Shown piece after piece: positions 20,760 to 28,670 of a stretch of 50,687 bases of DNA; within the stretch, counting starts at the first letter, position 1; each line of letters begins with the position of its first letter. The notes under the pieces are model-generated. The model was given only the letters and a program-made list of their open reading frames with translations. It did not search any database and was not told the origin of the DNA. Source of the DNA: Mycolicibacterium austroafricanum (lineage in GTDB: Bacteria; Actinomycetota; Actinomycetes; Mycobacteriales; Mycobacteriaceae). The DNA is taken from the NCBI RefSeq assembly GCF_902705885.1, contig NZ_CACSIP010000012.1, positions 93,031-143,717 on the forward strand. Direction: 5' to 3'. The position numbers and the translations under genes are program-made.

Positions 20760-23543
20760 CTAACGCAGTCGGTCCAGCCGCCGCCCCAACTCGGCGCGGG
20801 TCCGGATGCCGAGTTTCAGGTACACCCGGCTCAGATTGTGTTCCACCGTCTTGAGGCTGATGAACAACTTCGCGGCGATGTCGCGGTTCCGCAGACCGGA
20901 CGCAGCCAGTTCGGCGACGCGCTGCTCGGACGGCGTCAGCGGGGATTCGGCACTGCGACCGGCGTTGGTACGGGCCAGTTCGGCGCGAGCCCGCTGCGCC
21001 CACAGCGTCGACCCCATCGCCTCGAAACTCTCGAGCGCGGCCCGCAGCGTCCGTCCGGCGGAGTCTTTGGAGCGTCTGCGCCGCTGCACCTGACCCAGGA
21101 ACAGCTCGGAGCGGGATCGCTCGAACGGCATCGGCAGCCGCTCGTGCTCGGCCATCGCCTCCTCGGCCTTGGCGAGCGCCTCGTCGAGAGATCCGTTCGC
21201 AGCCAACAGCATTGCCCGGCACCTGGCACCGGTGGCCAGCATCCAGGCGCGGTCGAACCGCCGGCCGTGCGTCTCCAGCAGCGTGATCACGTCGTCGGCG
21301 TCGTCCAGGCGGCCGAGTGCCACCATGGCTTCGGCGGCGTCGGGAAGGAACCAGCCGTGCATCAGCTCGATTCCCGGAACCTGAGGTAGGCGGTCGACCA
21401 ACGGCTGCAGCGTCGACGCCGCTTCGGCGTAGTCGCCGCGCGAGACGTCGAGAAATCCCAGGGTCATCCGGGGCCAGTCGGCCATCCGCGCCGCGCCGGA
21501 TTCCGCCACCGCCTGCATCACCGCGGCACAGTCCGCGCGCGCGGCGGACTCGTCGCCCTGGTAGGCCGCAACCGCTGCTCTGACGGTCAGCGGGATCACC
21601 TCGACGTGGCTGCCACCGAGTTGTTGCGCGCGTTCAACCGACTCCTGCGCGGAACTCATTGCCTCACCGAGGTTTCCGCTCCACATGTCGATCAGGGCGT
21701 GGTAGGCGGCAACTCCCATCATGTTGCGGTCGTCGCCTCGCTGCAGACAGCGTTGACGGACCGCCGACAACTGCTTGCGGGCCACGGCGAGGTCTCCTGT
21801 CCACGCCGACACCATCGCCTGGATGACGCCGGCGCTGAAGGCCGTCGGCACGTCGTCGTCGACACATTCCAGCGCGACCGCACGCGCCAGACTGTCCTCG
21901 TCCACGCCGTAACCGTGGATGAACCTGGTGTGCACCCACATCGTCAGCGCCTGCGACGTCATCGACGGGTCACCGAGTTCCTCGGCCAGCGTCACCGCCC
22001 GCCGAGCGGTGCCGACCATCTCCTCCACCCAGTCGGCCGAGTCGGCACCGTCGGAGTGAGATCCCATGCCGCGGGCCAGCGACAGGGACATCAGTGTCTG
22101 CACCAGGATCGGCGGCGTGTCCCGGGCGTCCTCGGCAGCACGGTTCAGCAGCGCGATCGCTTCGGTGAAGCGGTTGTCGTAGATGTGGACCGCCGCGCGC
22201 AGGTTCAGCGCGATCGCGCGCAGCCAGCCCGGACGCAGATCGCCGAGGCACGCATCGAGCAATGCCTGCGCCCTGGCGGTGTCACCGGCCCGGAAGTGAT
22301 CACCGGCCGCGCGGACCCGGCGCAGCGGTTTGTCGCCGCCCAAGTGGATCGCCAGCTCCAGCAGCTCGGCCGCGGCCGCCGGGGCACCCCGTTGCCGTGC
22401 GGCATCGGCCGCAGCGTCGAGCGTGCTCAGGGTGGTGTCGTCGGCGGACGTGCCGGCCAACGCGAGGTGGCGTGCCTTGAGCTCGGGCTGTGTCTCGACG
22501 GCGGCGAGCGCACGGTGGATCACCCGCCGGCCGGCAGGGGTGGCGTCGGAGTACACCCCACGCGCCAGCAGCGGATGGGTGAATCTCACCTGGTTCCCGT
22601 TGATCGTGATGATCCCGTCGGTCTCCACGGTTTCGAGCAGCTCGACGATGTGGTCGGTGGTGGTGGTGTTGACGCGGGCCAGCAGGTCCACGGTGGGAGC
22701 GGCGACCGAGGCCACCGCCAGCAACAGATTGCGGACGTCGCCGTCGAGACGCCCGATCCGGGCCCGCACCAGCTCGGCCAGTGTCTGCGGGAGCCCAGGC
22801 TCGGGGCTGAGTTTCTGCCCGTCGAGCGCGCGTGCGAGCTCGAGAGCGTAGAACGGGTTGCCGCCGGAGATCTCGCTGATGCGAACCATCGTCGCGCGAG
22901 GTAGAGCGTGTCCGAGCCGGGTCAGGATCAGGCCGTGCAGACCGCCGAGGCTCAGCGGACGCAGCCGGGTCCGGGCTGTCGCCGCTGCGACACCGAGCTG
23001 CAGCCACGACGACGTGGTTCCCTGGTCAGGGTCGCAGCGCTCGGTCGCCAGGATGCCGATGGGGCCCCTGAGCCGGCGCGCGACGAAGGCGATCACGGAC
23101 TTGCTCGACGCATCGAGCCACTGCACGTCGTCGATGGCGATGACGACGGGGGCGCGTTCGGCGAGCTCCTCGACGACGACGCCGAACGCCGCCGCGGTCA
23201 CCCGCTGATCGGTCGCCGGACCCTCGCCGTCGGCTCTGAGCAGGACGCGGTCCATCGCGAGGCGCTGCAGAGCCGGCAACGACTCGATCACCGCGGGGTC
23301 GACGTCGGTGAGCAGATCGGCCACCGCCGCGTAGGCGAGCACCGATTCGGCCTGACCGACCCGGGCGCAGAGCACCCGGATCCCTTTCTCCGCGCAGCTC
23401 GTAACGGCTTCTGACCACAGGGTGGTCTTGCCGATCCCGGCTTCGCCCTCCAGGACGAGGGCCGCCGGACCCGTGGCGACGGAGTCCAGGAAATCGGCGA
23501 CCGCCTGTCGCTCGGGTGAACGGGCTCCCGCGCCGGTCGACAT
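20760..23543 (-). CDS. LuxR-family ATP-binding transcriptional regulator (LAL type)
   Basis: A 927-residue regulator with an AAA-type ATPase at the N-terminus, a long TPR-like helical middle and a LuxR DNA-binding domain at the end. Walker A is GEAGIGKTTLW near residues 33-43, Walker B is VVIAIDDVQWLD. The C-terminal LTPSEQRVAELAASGLRNRD, AAKLFISLKTVEHNLS and VYLKLGIRTRAEL segments are a standard LuxR helix-turn-helix. Such proteins bind an inducer through the middle region and activate neighbouring genes. ATG 23543 is chosen because the ATPase begins right after it. Divergent genes at 23643 onward and the convergent oxidoreductase are the likely targets. Confidence 0.92.
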   Translation of the reverse strand: MSTGAGARSPERQAVADFLDSVATGPAALVLEGEAGIGKTTLWSEAVTSCAEKGIRVLCARVGQAESVLAYAAVADLLTDVDPAVIESLPALQRLAMDRVLLRADGEGPATDQRVTAAAFGVVVEELAERAPVVIAIDDVQWLDASSKSVIAFVARRLRGPIGILATERCDPDQGTTSSWLQLGVAAATARTRLRPLSLGGLHGLILTRLGHALPRATMVRISEISGGNPFYALELARALDGQKLSPEPGLPQTLAELVRARIGRLDGDVRNLLLAVASVAAPTVDLLARVNTTTTDHIVELLETVETDGIITINGNQVRFTHPLLARGVYSDATPAGRRVIHRALAAVETQPELKARHLALAGTSADDTTLSTLDAAADAARQRGAPAAAAELLELAIHLGGDKPLRRVRAAGDHFRAGDTARAQALLDACLGDLRPGWLRAIALNLRAAVHIYDNRFTEAIALLNRAAEDARDTPPILVQTLMSLSLARGMGSHSDGADSADWVEEMVGTARRAVTLAEELGDPSMTSQALTMWVHTRFIHGYGVDEDSLARAVALECVDDDVPTAFSAGVIQAMVSAWTGDLAVARKQLSAVRQRCLQRGDDRNMMGVAAYHALIDMWSGNLGEAMSSAQESVERAQQLGGSHVEVIPLTVRAAVAAYQGDESAARADCAAVMQAVAESGAARMADWPRMTLGFLDVSRGDYAEAASTLQPLVDRLPQVPGIELMHGWFLPDAAEAMVALGRLDDADDVITLLETHGRRFDRAWMLATGARCRAMLLAANGSLDEALAKAEEAMAEHERLPMPFERSRSELFLGQVQRRRRSKDSAGRTLRAALESFEAMGSTLWAQRARAELARTNAGRSAESPLTPSEQRVAELAASGLRNRDIAAKLFISLKTVEHNLSRVYLKLGIRTRAELGRRLDRLR

Positions 23544-23573
23544 CGAAGCATCATGACAGGCAGCAAAAACGGT

Positions 23574-23595
23574 GACAACCGCAAGACAACCGCAA
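23574..23595 (+). repeat. Tandem 11-bp direct repeat in the regulator/operon intergenic region, candidate operator
   Basis: GACAACCGCAA occurs twice head to tail with no spacer (23574-23584 and 23585-23595). It lies between the divergent LAL regulator start (23543) and the 23643 gene. It is flanked by an imperfect inverted pair, CGGTGACAAC (23570-23579) and GTTCACCG (23604-23611). Position and symmetry fit a binding site for the LAL regulator; this is inference. Confidence 0.5.
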
Positions 23596-23642
23596 CGACG
23601 AACGTTCACCGGTCTGCCACGTCCGCCAGAGAGGTCCGTGGT

Positions 23643-23978
23643 ATGACGGGGCGTATGGACGACACCGCAGCCGAGGACTCGGATTGGAGACGTGCGGTCC
23701 TGGCCGACTCGGAGGCCGCGTTGGCTGAGCTGTGCGTCACGGTGGAGCAGGCCCTCGCCGAACCGGAGCCCCTGGCGGTCCCCGGCGTGAAGGCGCTGCT
23801 GACCGCCGTGGTCGGTGCCACGGCGCTGGCCGACGAGCGGACCCACGAGATCATCGCGTCGTTGCCGTCGGATGGCAGCCGGGACCACGCCGACGCACCG
23901 GACGGGGGCGTCCTGACCCAGTTCGGCGAGGCTGTCCTGGAGCGCTTCCGGCGCTCCGGGGGGCCAGTCGATCGATGA
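23643..23978 (+). CDS. Small protein of unknown function, first gene of the DUF5995 operon
   Basis: A 111-residue, acidic, Ala/Leu-rich, mainly helical protein with no membrane segment, signal peptide or motif that I recognise. A GAGAGG ribosome-binding site lies upstream of the ATG at 23643; an ATG at 23655 (MDDTAAED) is an alternative. An in-frame start at 23553 would run through the candidate operator and is rejected. Its TGA overlaps the DUF5995 start (ATGA), so it is translated with it. Codon use matches the neighbours. Confidence 0.65.
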   Translation: MTGRMDDTAAEDSDWRRAVLADSEAALAELCVTVEQALAEPEPLAVPGVKALLTAVVGATALADERTHEIIASLPSDGSRDHADAPDGGVLTQFGEAVLERFRRSGGPVDR

Positions 23979-24793
23979 CCGAGCCGTCCGACCTTCCCAG
24001 ATGGAAGCTGCCCGAACTCCGTCGCGCGAACTCCGTCGACGACGTCATTGCGAACTTCGATGCCGTCATCGACTGGTCGATCGAGGCCGAGAACGGCATC
24101 GGCTACTTCGCCACGGTCTACAAGCGGGCGACCCTGGCCATCCGTGACAAGATCGCCGCCGGCGATTATTTCGACGACAACGCCCGGATGACCCGCTTCG
24201 ACATCATCTTCGCGCAGCGCTACTTCGATGCGCTCAACGCGTACTTCCATCCCAGGGACTACGAAGCCCCCACCCACGTCTGGCAGTGGTGTTTCGACGG
24301 CCACGAGTACGAGACACCGGACCAGCCGATCATGCTGCAGCACATGCTCACAGCGGTGAATTCGCACGTGAACCTGGACCTCGGAATCGCCGCGATGATG
24401 GCGGCGCAGGACACCGGCCTGCGCTCGATGAGAGACGACTTCAACCGGATCAACGACCTGCTGGCCGGTGAGGTGACGCTGTTCCTGGACACCCTCGGCG
24501 AACTTTCGGGGAGAGTGAAGGTGATCCGCCGGATCCTGTTGTGTGAGGACCGAATCCTCAACCAGGTGTTGCGGGTCTTCCGGGATCTGGCATGGTCGTT
24601 CGCCAATCAGCTGGACATGCAGTCCGATCGGCGCCGGGATCACATCGGCGTCCACGACTCCTGGGCCGGTGTGCTCGGCTCGTACTATCTGCACCCCACC
24701 GACACCATCAACGGTCTGGTGCGGTGGATCCGCGAGGTGGAGAGCCAGGACATCGCCCACAACATCCGGGTGCTCGATGGCCGGGCCCGATGA
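23975..24793 (+). CDS. DUF5995 family protein
   Basis: A 272-residue soluble protein. It starts MTEPSDLPRWKLPELRRANS and contains FAQRYFDALNAYFH, MLTAVNSHVNLDLGIA, DDFNRINDLLA and a C-terminal WIREVESQDIAHNIRVLDG stretch. This all-helical pattern with HINxDL-like and histidine-bearing helices is how I recall the DUF5995 family, which has no assigned reaction. The buried His residues could hold a metal, but this is not shown. It overlaps both neighbours by 4 bp (ATGA at 23975 and at 24790), so the three proteins are made together. Confidence 0.75.
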   Translation: MTEPSDLPRWKLPELRRANSVDDVIANFDAVIDWSIEAENGIGYFATVYKRATLAIRDKIAAGDYFDDNARMTRFDIIFAQRYFDALNAYFHPRDYEAPTHVWQWCFDGHEYETPDQPIMLQHMLTAVNSHVNLDLGIAAMMAAQDTGLRSMRDDFNRINDLLAGEVTLFLDTLGELSGRVKVIRRILLCEDRILNQVLRVFRDLAWSFANQLDMQSDRRRDHIGVHDSWAGVLGSYYLHPTDTINGLVRWIREVESQDIAHNIRVLDGRAR

Positions 24794-25689
24794 CCGATCC
24801 ACAGACCCTGGTGCTGAGGCTGCCCCACCTCGACGTCACCGCGCTGTCCTGGGGACCCGCCGACGGCCGGCTGGTGCTGTGCCTGCACGGGTTCCCCGAC
24901 AGCGCGTGGGGGTGGCGCACGATGGCGCCGATATTGGCCGAGCGGGGTCTGCGGGTGGTCGCACCCTTCTCCCGGGGATACGCACCGACCGGGCCCGCTC
25001 CCGACGGTGACTACCACATCGGTGCGCTGATGTACGACGTGCTGGCGGTGTACCGCGAGCTCGGAGCGCCCGCCGACGCGGTCGTGATCGGTCACGACTG
25101 GGGTGCGTTCACCAGCAACGCCCTCGCCGCGTATCCGGACTCTCCGTTCGCTGTCCACGTTTCGATGGCGGTGCCCCCGGTCGGGGCGCTGAACCAGACC
25201 CGCGGCTCCGTCGGCCGGCAGCTGAAGATGATGCCGCGCCAGCTGCGCAACAGCTGGTACATCATGTTCTTCCAGCTCCCCGGGTTGCCTGAACGGCTGC
25301 TGCCCCGCGTCATTCCCAGGCTGTGGCGCGACTGGGGACCACCCGGCTACCCGACCGAGTCCGAGCGCGACGAGGCGCTGGCCGCGCTGCCGAGTCCGGC
25401 GCACCGCCGCGCAGCTGTCGGCTACTACCGCGCGCTGGCCCGGCCCGGTCGGCCGGCGTCGCGATACGCCGAGCTGCACAAGTGGCGCTTCGAGATGCCG
25501 CAGGTGCCGATTCTGCATCTGCAGGGAGCGCAGGACGGCGCGATGATGGCCGGCTACGCCGAGAAGATCGTCACGGTGCTGCCGGAGGGAAGCCGGGTGC
25601 TGACCCTGCCGGCGGCGGGACACTTCCTCCAGATCGAGCAGCCGCAGGTCGCTGCCGACGCGGTCTTGGACTACCTGGACTCGCGCTAA
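24790..25689 (+). CDS. Alpha/beta-fold hydrolase, epoxide hydrolase-like
   Basis: A 299-residue alpha/beta hydrolase. The oxyanion motif HGFPDSAWGW is at residues 33-42. The nucleophile elbow GHDWGAF has Asp103 where lipases have Ser, as in epoxide hydrolases and haloalkane dehalogenases. A catalytic His is in GHFLQIEQP near the end. Asp as nucleophile favours epoxide or C-halogen hydrolysis. It is the third gene of the coupled operon divergent from the LAL regulator. Its TAA stop forms part of the -10 hexamer of the next gene. Confidence 0.88.
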   Translation: MTDPQTLVLRLPHLDVTALSWGPADGRLVLCLHGFPDSAWGWRTMAPILAERGLRVVAPFSRGYAPTGPAPDGDYHIGALMYDVLAVYRELGAPADAVVIGHDWGAFTSNALAAYPDSPFAVHVSMAVPPVGALNQTRGSVGRQLKMMPRQLRNSWYIMFFQLPGLPERLLPRVIPRLWRDWGPPGYPTESERDEALAALPSPAHRRAAVGYYRALARPGRPASRYAELHKWRFEMPQVPILHLQGAQDGAMMAGYAEKIVTVLPEGSRVLTLPAAGHFLQIEQPQVAADAVLDYLDSR

Positions 25690-25692
25690 CGT
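25687..25692 (+). promoter_or_regulatory. Candidate -10 hexamer (TAACGT) for the first M28 lipoprotein gene
   Basis: TAACGT ends 6 nt before the GTG at 25699. Its TAA is the stop codon of the preceding hydrolase gene. It predicts a leaderless transcript and a new operon. Confidence 0.55.
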
Positions 25693-25698
25693 GGTGGC

Positions 25699-27207
25699 GT
25701 GACGCGCACTGAACGGACGATCACGGCTGTGCTGGCCGCCGTCGTCCTCGCGATCGGCGGCTGCAGTAGGCAGGCCACTCCCGTCCCTTCGCCGACCCCG
25801 GATCCCGACGCGGCCGCGGCGGTGGAGTTCGCCGACGGGCTCCGCCAGCAGGTCACCGTCGATGCGATGATGGCGCACCTCGGCAGGTTCGCCGAGATCG
25901 CCGATGCCCACGACGGCAACCGCGCGCTCGGCACCCCGGGTTATGACGCGAGCCTGGACTACGTCGTCGACGCATTGCGGGACAAGGGGTTCGACGTGGA
26001 CACCCCGGAGTTCGAGGTGCGGATCCCGTGGGCCGACGAGCCGGCCCTGACCGTTGCCGGCAATGCTGTCGAAGCCAGGCCGTTGGAGTACACGATCGGC
26101 ACCGAGCCCGCCGGCGTCACCGGACCGCTGGTGCCCGCCCGGGTGGAGGACACGCCGGGCTGCACCGCCGGGGACTATGACGGACTGCCCGTGGAAGGCG
26201 CGGTGGTGCTGGTCGATCGTGGGTCGTGCCCATTCGGCGCCAAGCAGGCAGCCGCCGCCGAACGCGGCGCGGTGGCGCTGATCGTCGCCAACAACGAGGG
26301 CGGCGACGAGATGGGCGGCACTCTCGGGGAGGACACCGAGGTGCGCATCCCGGTTGTCAGCGTGACCAGGGATGCGGGCGCGCAGGTGCGCGGACAGTCG
26401 GGCGCGCCGGTGGCGATCACGCTCAACGCCGGGGTCCGGATCGAGCAGACCCGCAACGTGATCGCGCAGACCCAGACGGGTTCGACCGCCGACGTCGTCA
26501 TGGTCGGTGCGCATCTCGACAGCGTTGCCGAGGGGCCCGGGATCAACGACAACGCCTCCGGGGTCGCGGCGGTGCTGGAAACCGCGCTGCAACTGGGAAG
26601 CTCGCCGCAGATCAACAATGCCGTCAGGTTCGGGTTCTGGGGTGCCGAGGAGTTCGGGCTGCTCGGTTCCAACAACTACGTCGAGTCGCTGGACGCCGAC
26701 GCGCTCAAAGACATCGCGCTGTACCTGAACTTCGACATGATCGGCTCGCCCAACCCCGGGTACTTCACCTACGACGGCGACCAGTCGACCGCACCCGACC
26801 CACGACGGGGCAACCCCCGGGTCCCCGAGGGCTCGGCCGGAATCGAGCGGACCCTGGTCGACTACCTCGACAGTCAGGGCAAGCCCGGCGAGGACACCTC
26901 GTTCGACGGCAGGTCCGACTACGATGGCTTCACCAGATCGGGAGTGCCTGCGGGAGGGCTGTTCTCGGGCGGGGACTCGGAGAAGTCGGCGCGGCAGGCC
27001 GAGCTGTGGGGCGGCCAGGCCGGCGAGCCCTTCGACCCGAACTACCACAAGGACACCGACACCCTGGACAAGATCGACCGGACGGCGATGCAGATCCACG
27101 GCGGCGGCGTCGCCTACGCGGTGGGTCTGTACGCGCAGGACCAGCGCGGCCGCAACGGCATTCCGGTGCGTGAGGACCGTACTCGTCATCCGCTCGAAGA
27201 GTCATGA
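25699..27207 (+). CDS. lpqL: M28-family aminopeptidase lipoprotein (LpqL-like), copy 1
   Basis: A 502-residue exported zinc aminopeptidase anchored as a lipoprotein (lipobox AIGGC, Cys22). A PA domain is inserted in the middle (VLVDRGSCPFGAKQAAAAE). The metallopeptidase domain keeps its ligands: His and Asp in GAHLDSVAEGPGINDN, the Glu pair in WGAEEFGLLGS, Asp in LNFDMIGSPN and His in FDPNYHKDTDT. It acts outside the membrane on peptides. It is coupled by ATGA to a second, very similar gene. Its position after the thi genes matches M. tuberculosis lpqL (Rv0418). Confidence 0.9.
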   Translation: MTRTERTITAVLAAVVLAIGGCSRQATPVPSPTPDPDAAAAVEFADGLRQQVTVDAMMAHLGRFAEIADAHDGNRALGTPGYDASLDYVVDALRDKGFDVDTPEFEVRIPWADEPALTVAGNAVEARPLEYTIGTEPAGVTGPLVPARVEDTPGCTAGDYDGLPVEGAVVLVDRGSCPFGAKQAAAAERGAVALIVANNEGGDEMGGTLGEDTEVRIPVVSVTRDAGAQVRGQSGAPVAITLNAGVRIEQTRNVIAQTQTGSTADVVMVGAHLDSVAEGPGINDNASGVAAVLETALQLGSSPQINNAVRFGFWGAEEFGLLGSNNYVESLDADALKDIALYLNFDMIGSPNPGYFTYDGDQSTAPDPRRGNPRVPEGSAGIERTLVDYLDSQGKPGEDTSFDGRSDYDGFTRSGVPAGGLFSGGDSEKSARQAELWGGQAGEPFDPNYHKDTDTLDKIDRTAMQIHGGGVAYAVGLYAQDQRGRNGIPVREDRTRHPLEES

Positions 27208-28670
27208 CCCGACGGTGGTGTGCGGCCATCGTGATGCTGACGGTGATGGCCGTGACGTCCTGCGCGTCGGACCCCCCACGACCCGAACCGGCGCTGGGTG
27301 CGCAACTGGCACGGCAGATGACCATCGACGGCGTCTACCGCCATCTGCTGGAGTTGCAGCGGATCGCCGACGCCAACGACGGCAACCGGGCCGACGGCTC
27401 GCCGGGGCACCAGGCCAGTGTCGACTACGTCGCCGACCGGTTGCGGGAGAGCGGATTCGAGGTGCAGACACCGCAGTTCGAACGACTCTCCGGATCCCGT
27501 GGGGGTGCGCCGGCGCTGACGGTCGCGGGCCGCGAACACCGGGTCGACCAGGTGTCGCTGCTGATCACCACCCCGCCGGGCGGGCTGCGTGCGCTGACCT
27601 TCAGGCCGGGTGAGCCCGCCGGGTGCAAGCAGGCCGACTACGACTCGGTGTCGGTCGAGGGAGCCATCGCCGTGGTCGACGACAGCGAATGCTCGATCGT
27701 CGACAAGCAGGCCGCCGCGCTCGCCGAAGGTGCGGTCGGAATGCTGGTGGTCAGCCGGGCCAACCCGACCAAACCGGTCGGGGCGCCCCCCAGTCTGTTC
27801 ACGCCCGGTTACTACGGAAATCTCACGGTCCCGGTCGGCATCATCGACCCCACCGCGGATGCGGCGCTGCGCCGGACCACCGCGCCGGTGACGTTGGTGC
27901 TCGACAATGAGCCGGTGATGACCACCTCGCGCAATGTGGTCGCGCAGACCGCCTCCGGTGACACCGGCAACGTCGTGGTCGTCGGTGCGCACCTCGACAG
28001 CGTGCGGTCGGGGCCGGGCATCAACGACAACGGGTCCGGGGTGGCCGCGGTGCTGGAGACCGCGCTGCAACTCGGCGCCCGGCCACCGGGTGACAACGCG
28101 GTGCGGTTCGCGTTCTGGGGAGCCGAGGAGATCTCCGCGGACGGGTCCACGGACTACGTTCGCTCGCTGACCGGTGAACAGCTCGACGACATCGCGCTCT
28201 ACCTGAACTTCGACATGGTCGCCTCGCCCAACGCCGGCTACTTCACCGACGACGGCGATCAGTCGTCGGTGACCGGCCCGCAGGTTCGTGAGGTCCCCGA
28301 GGGCGCCGCCGGCATCGAGCGCACGCTGGCCGGGCACCTCAACCTGGCCGGTGTCCGCCCGGCGGACATTCCGCTGGGCAGAAACACCGACTACGCCCCG
28401 TTCCTGGCGGCGGGCGTCCCGATCGGCGGGATCACCACCGGGTCGTCACAGCGCAAAACGGCAGTTCAGGAACGGATCTGGGGTGGTCAGGCCGACGTCG
28501 CCTTTGATCCGAACTACCACACCCCCCGCGACACGATCGACAACGTCGACCGCGAGGCGTTGCTGATCACCGCCTCGACCATCGCTTTCACGGTCGGAAG
28601 CTACGCCCGGAGCATCGACGGGGTCAACGGGGTGCCGCCGCGGGATCAGCGCCATCGGCGGGCGCCCTAA
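27204..28670 (+). CDS. M28-family aminopeptidase lipoprotein (LpqL-like), copy 2
   Basis: A 488-residue paralogue of the preceding gene with the same layout: lipoprotein signal (AVTSC, Cys20), PA domain and M28 domain. The zinc ligands are all kept: GAHLDSVRSGPGINDN, WGAEEISADGS, LNFDMVASPN and FDPNYHTPRDT. The two copies are nearly identical around these motifs but differ strongly in the PA region and N-terminus, which suggests changed peptide preference after an old duplication. The start overlaps copy 1 by 4 bp. The last 47 bp overlap the convergent permease gene. Confidence 0.9.
   Translation: MTRRWCAAIVMLTVMAVTSCASDPPRPEPALGAQLARQMTIDGVYRHLLELQRIADANDGNRADGSPGHQASVDYVADRLRESGFEVQTPQFERLSGSRGGAPALTVAGREHRVDQVSLLITTPPGGLRALTFRPGEPAGCKQADYDSVSVEGAIAVVDDSECSIVDKQAAALAEGAVGMLVVSRANPTKPVGAPPSLFTPGYYGNLTVPVGIIDPTADAALRRTTAPVTLVLDNEPVMTTSRNVVAQTASGDTGNVVVVGAHLDSVRSGPGINDNGSGVAAVLETALQLGARPPGDNAVRFAFWGAEEISADGSTDYVRSLTGEQLDDIALYLNFDMVASPNAGYFTDDGDQSSVTGPQVREVPEGAAGIERTLAGHLNLAGVRPADIPLGRNTDYAPFLAAGVPIGGITTGSSQRKTAVQERIWGGQADVAFDPNYHTPRDTIDNVDREALLITASTIAFTVGSYARSIDGVNGVPPRDQRHRRAP

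Noticed and set aside
21606..22904. 432-codon plus-strand frame inside the LAL regulator
   Set aside because: Shadow of the regulator gene, with no domain and with codon use fitting the other strand.
24685..27189. 834-codon minus-strand frame over the hydrolase and M28 genes
   Set aside because: Antisense to genes with complete catalytic motifs; the product is repetitive Arg/Gly/His/Val without domains.
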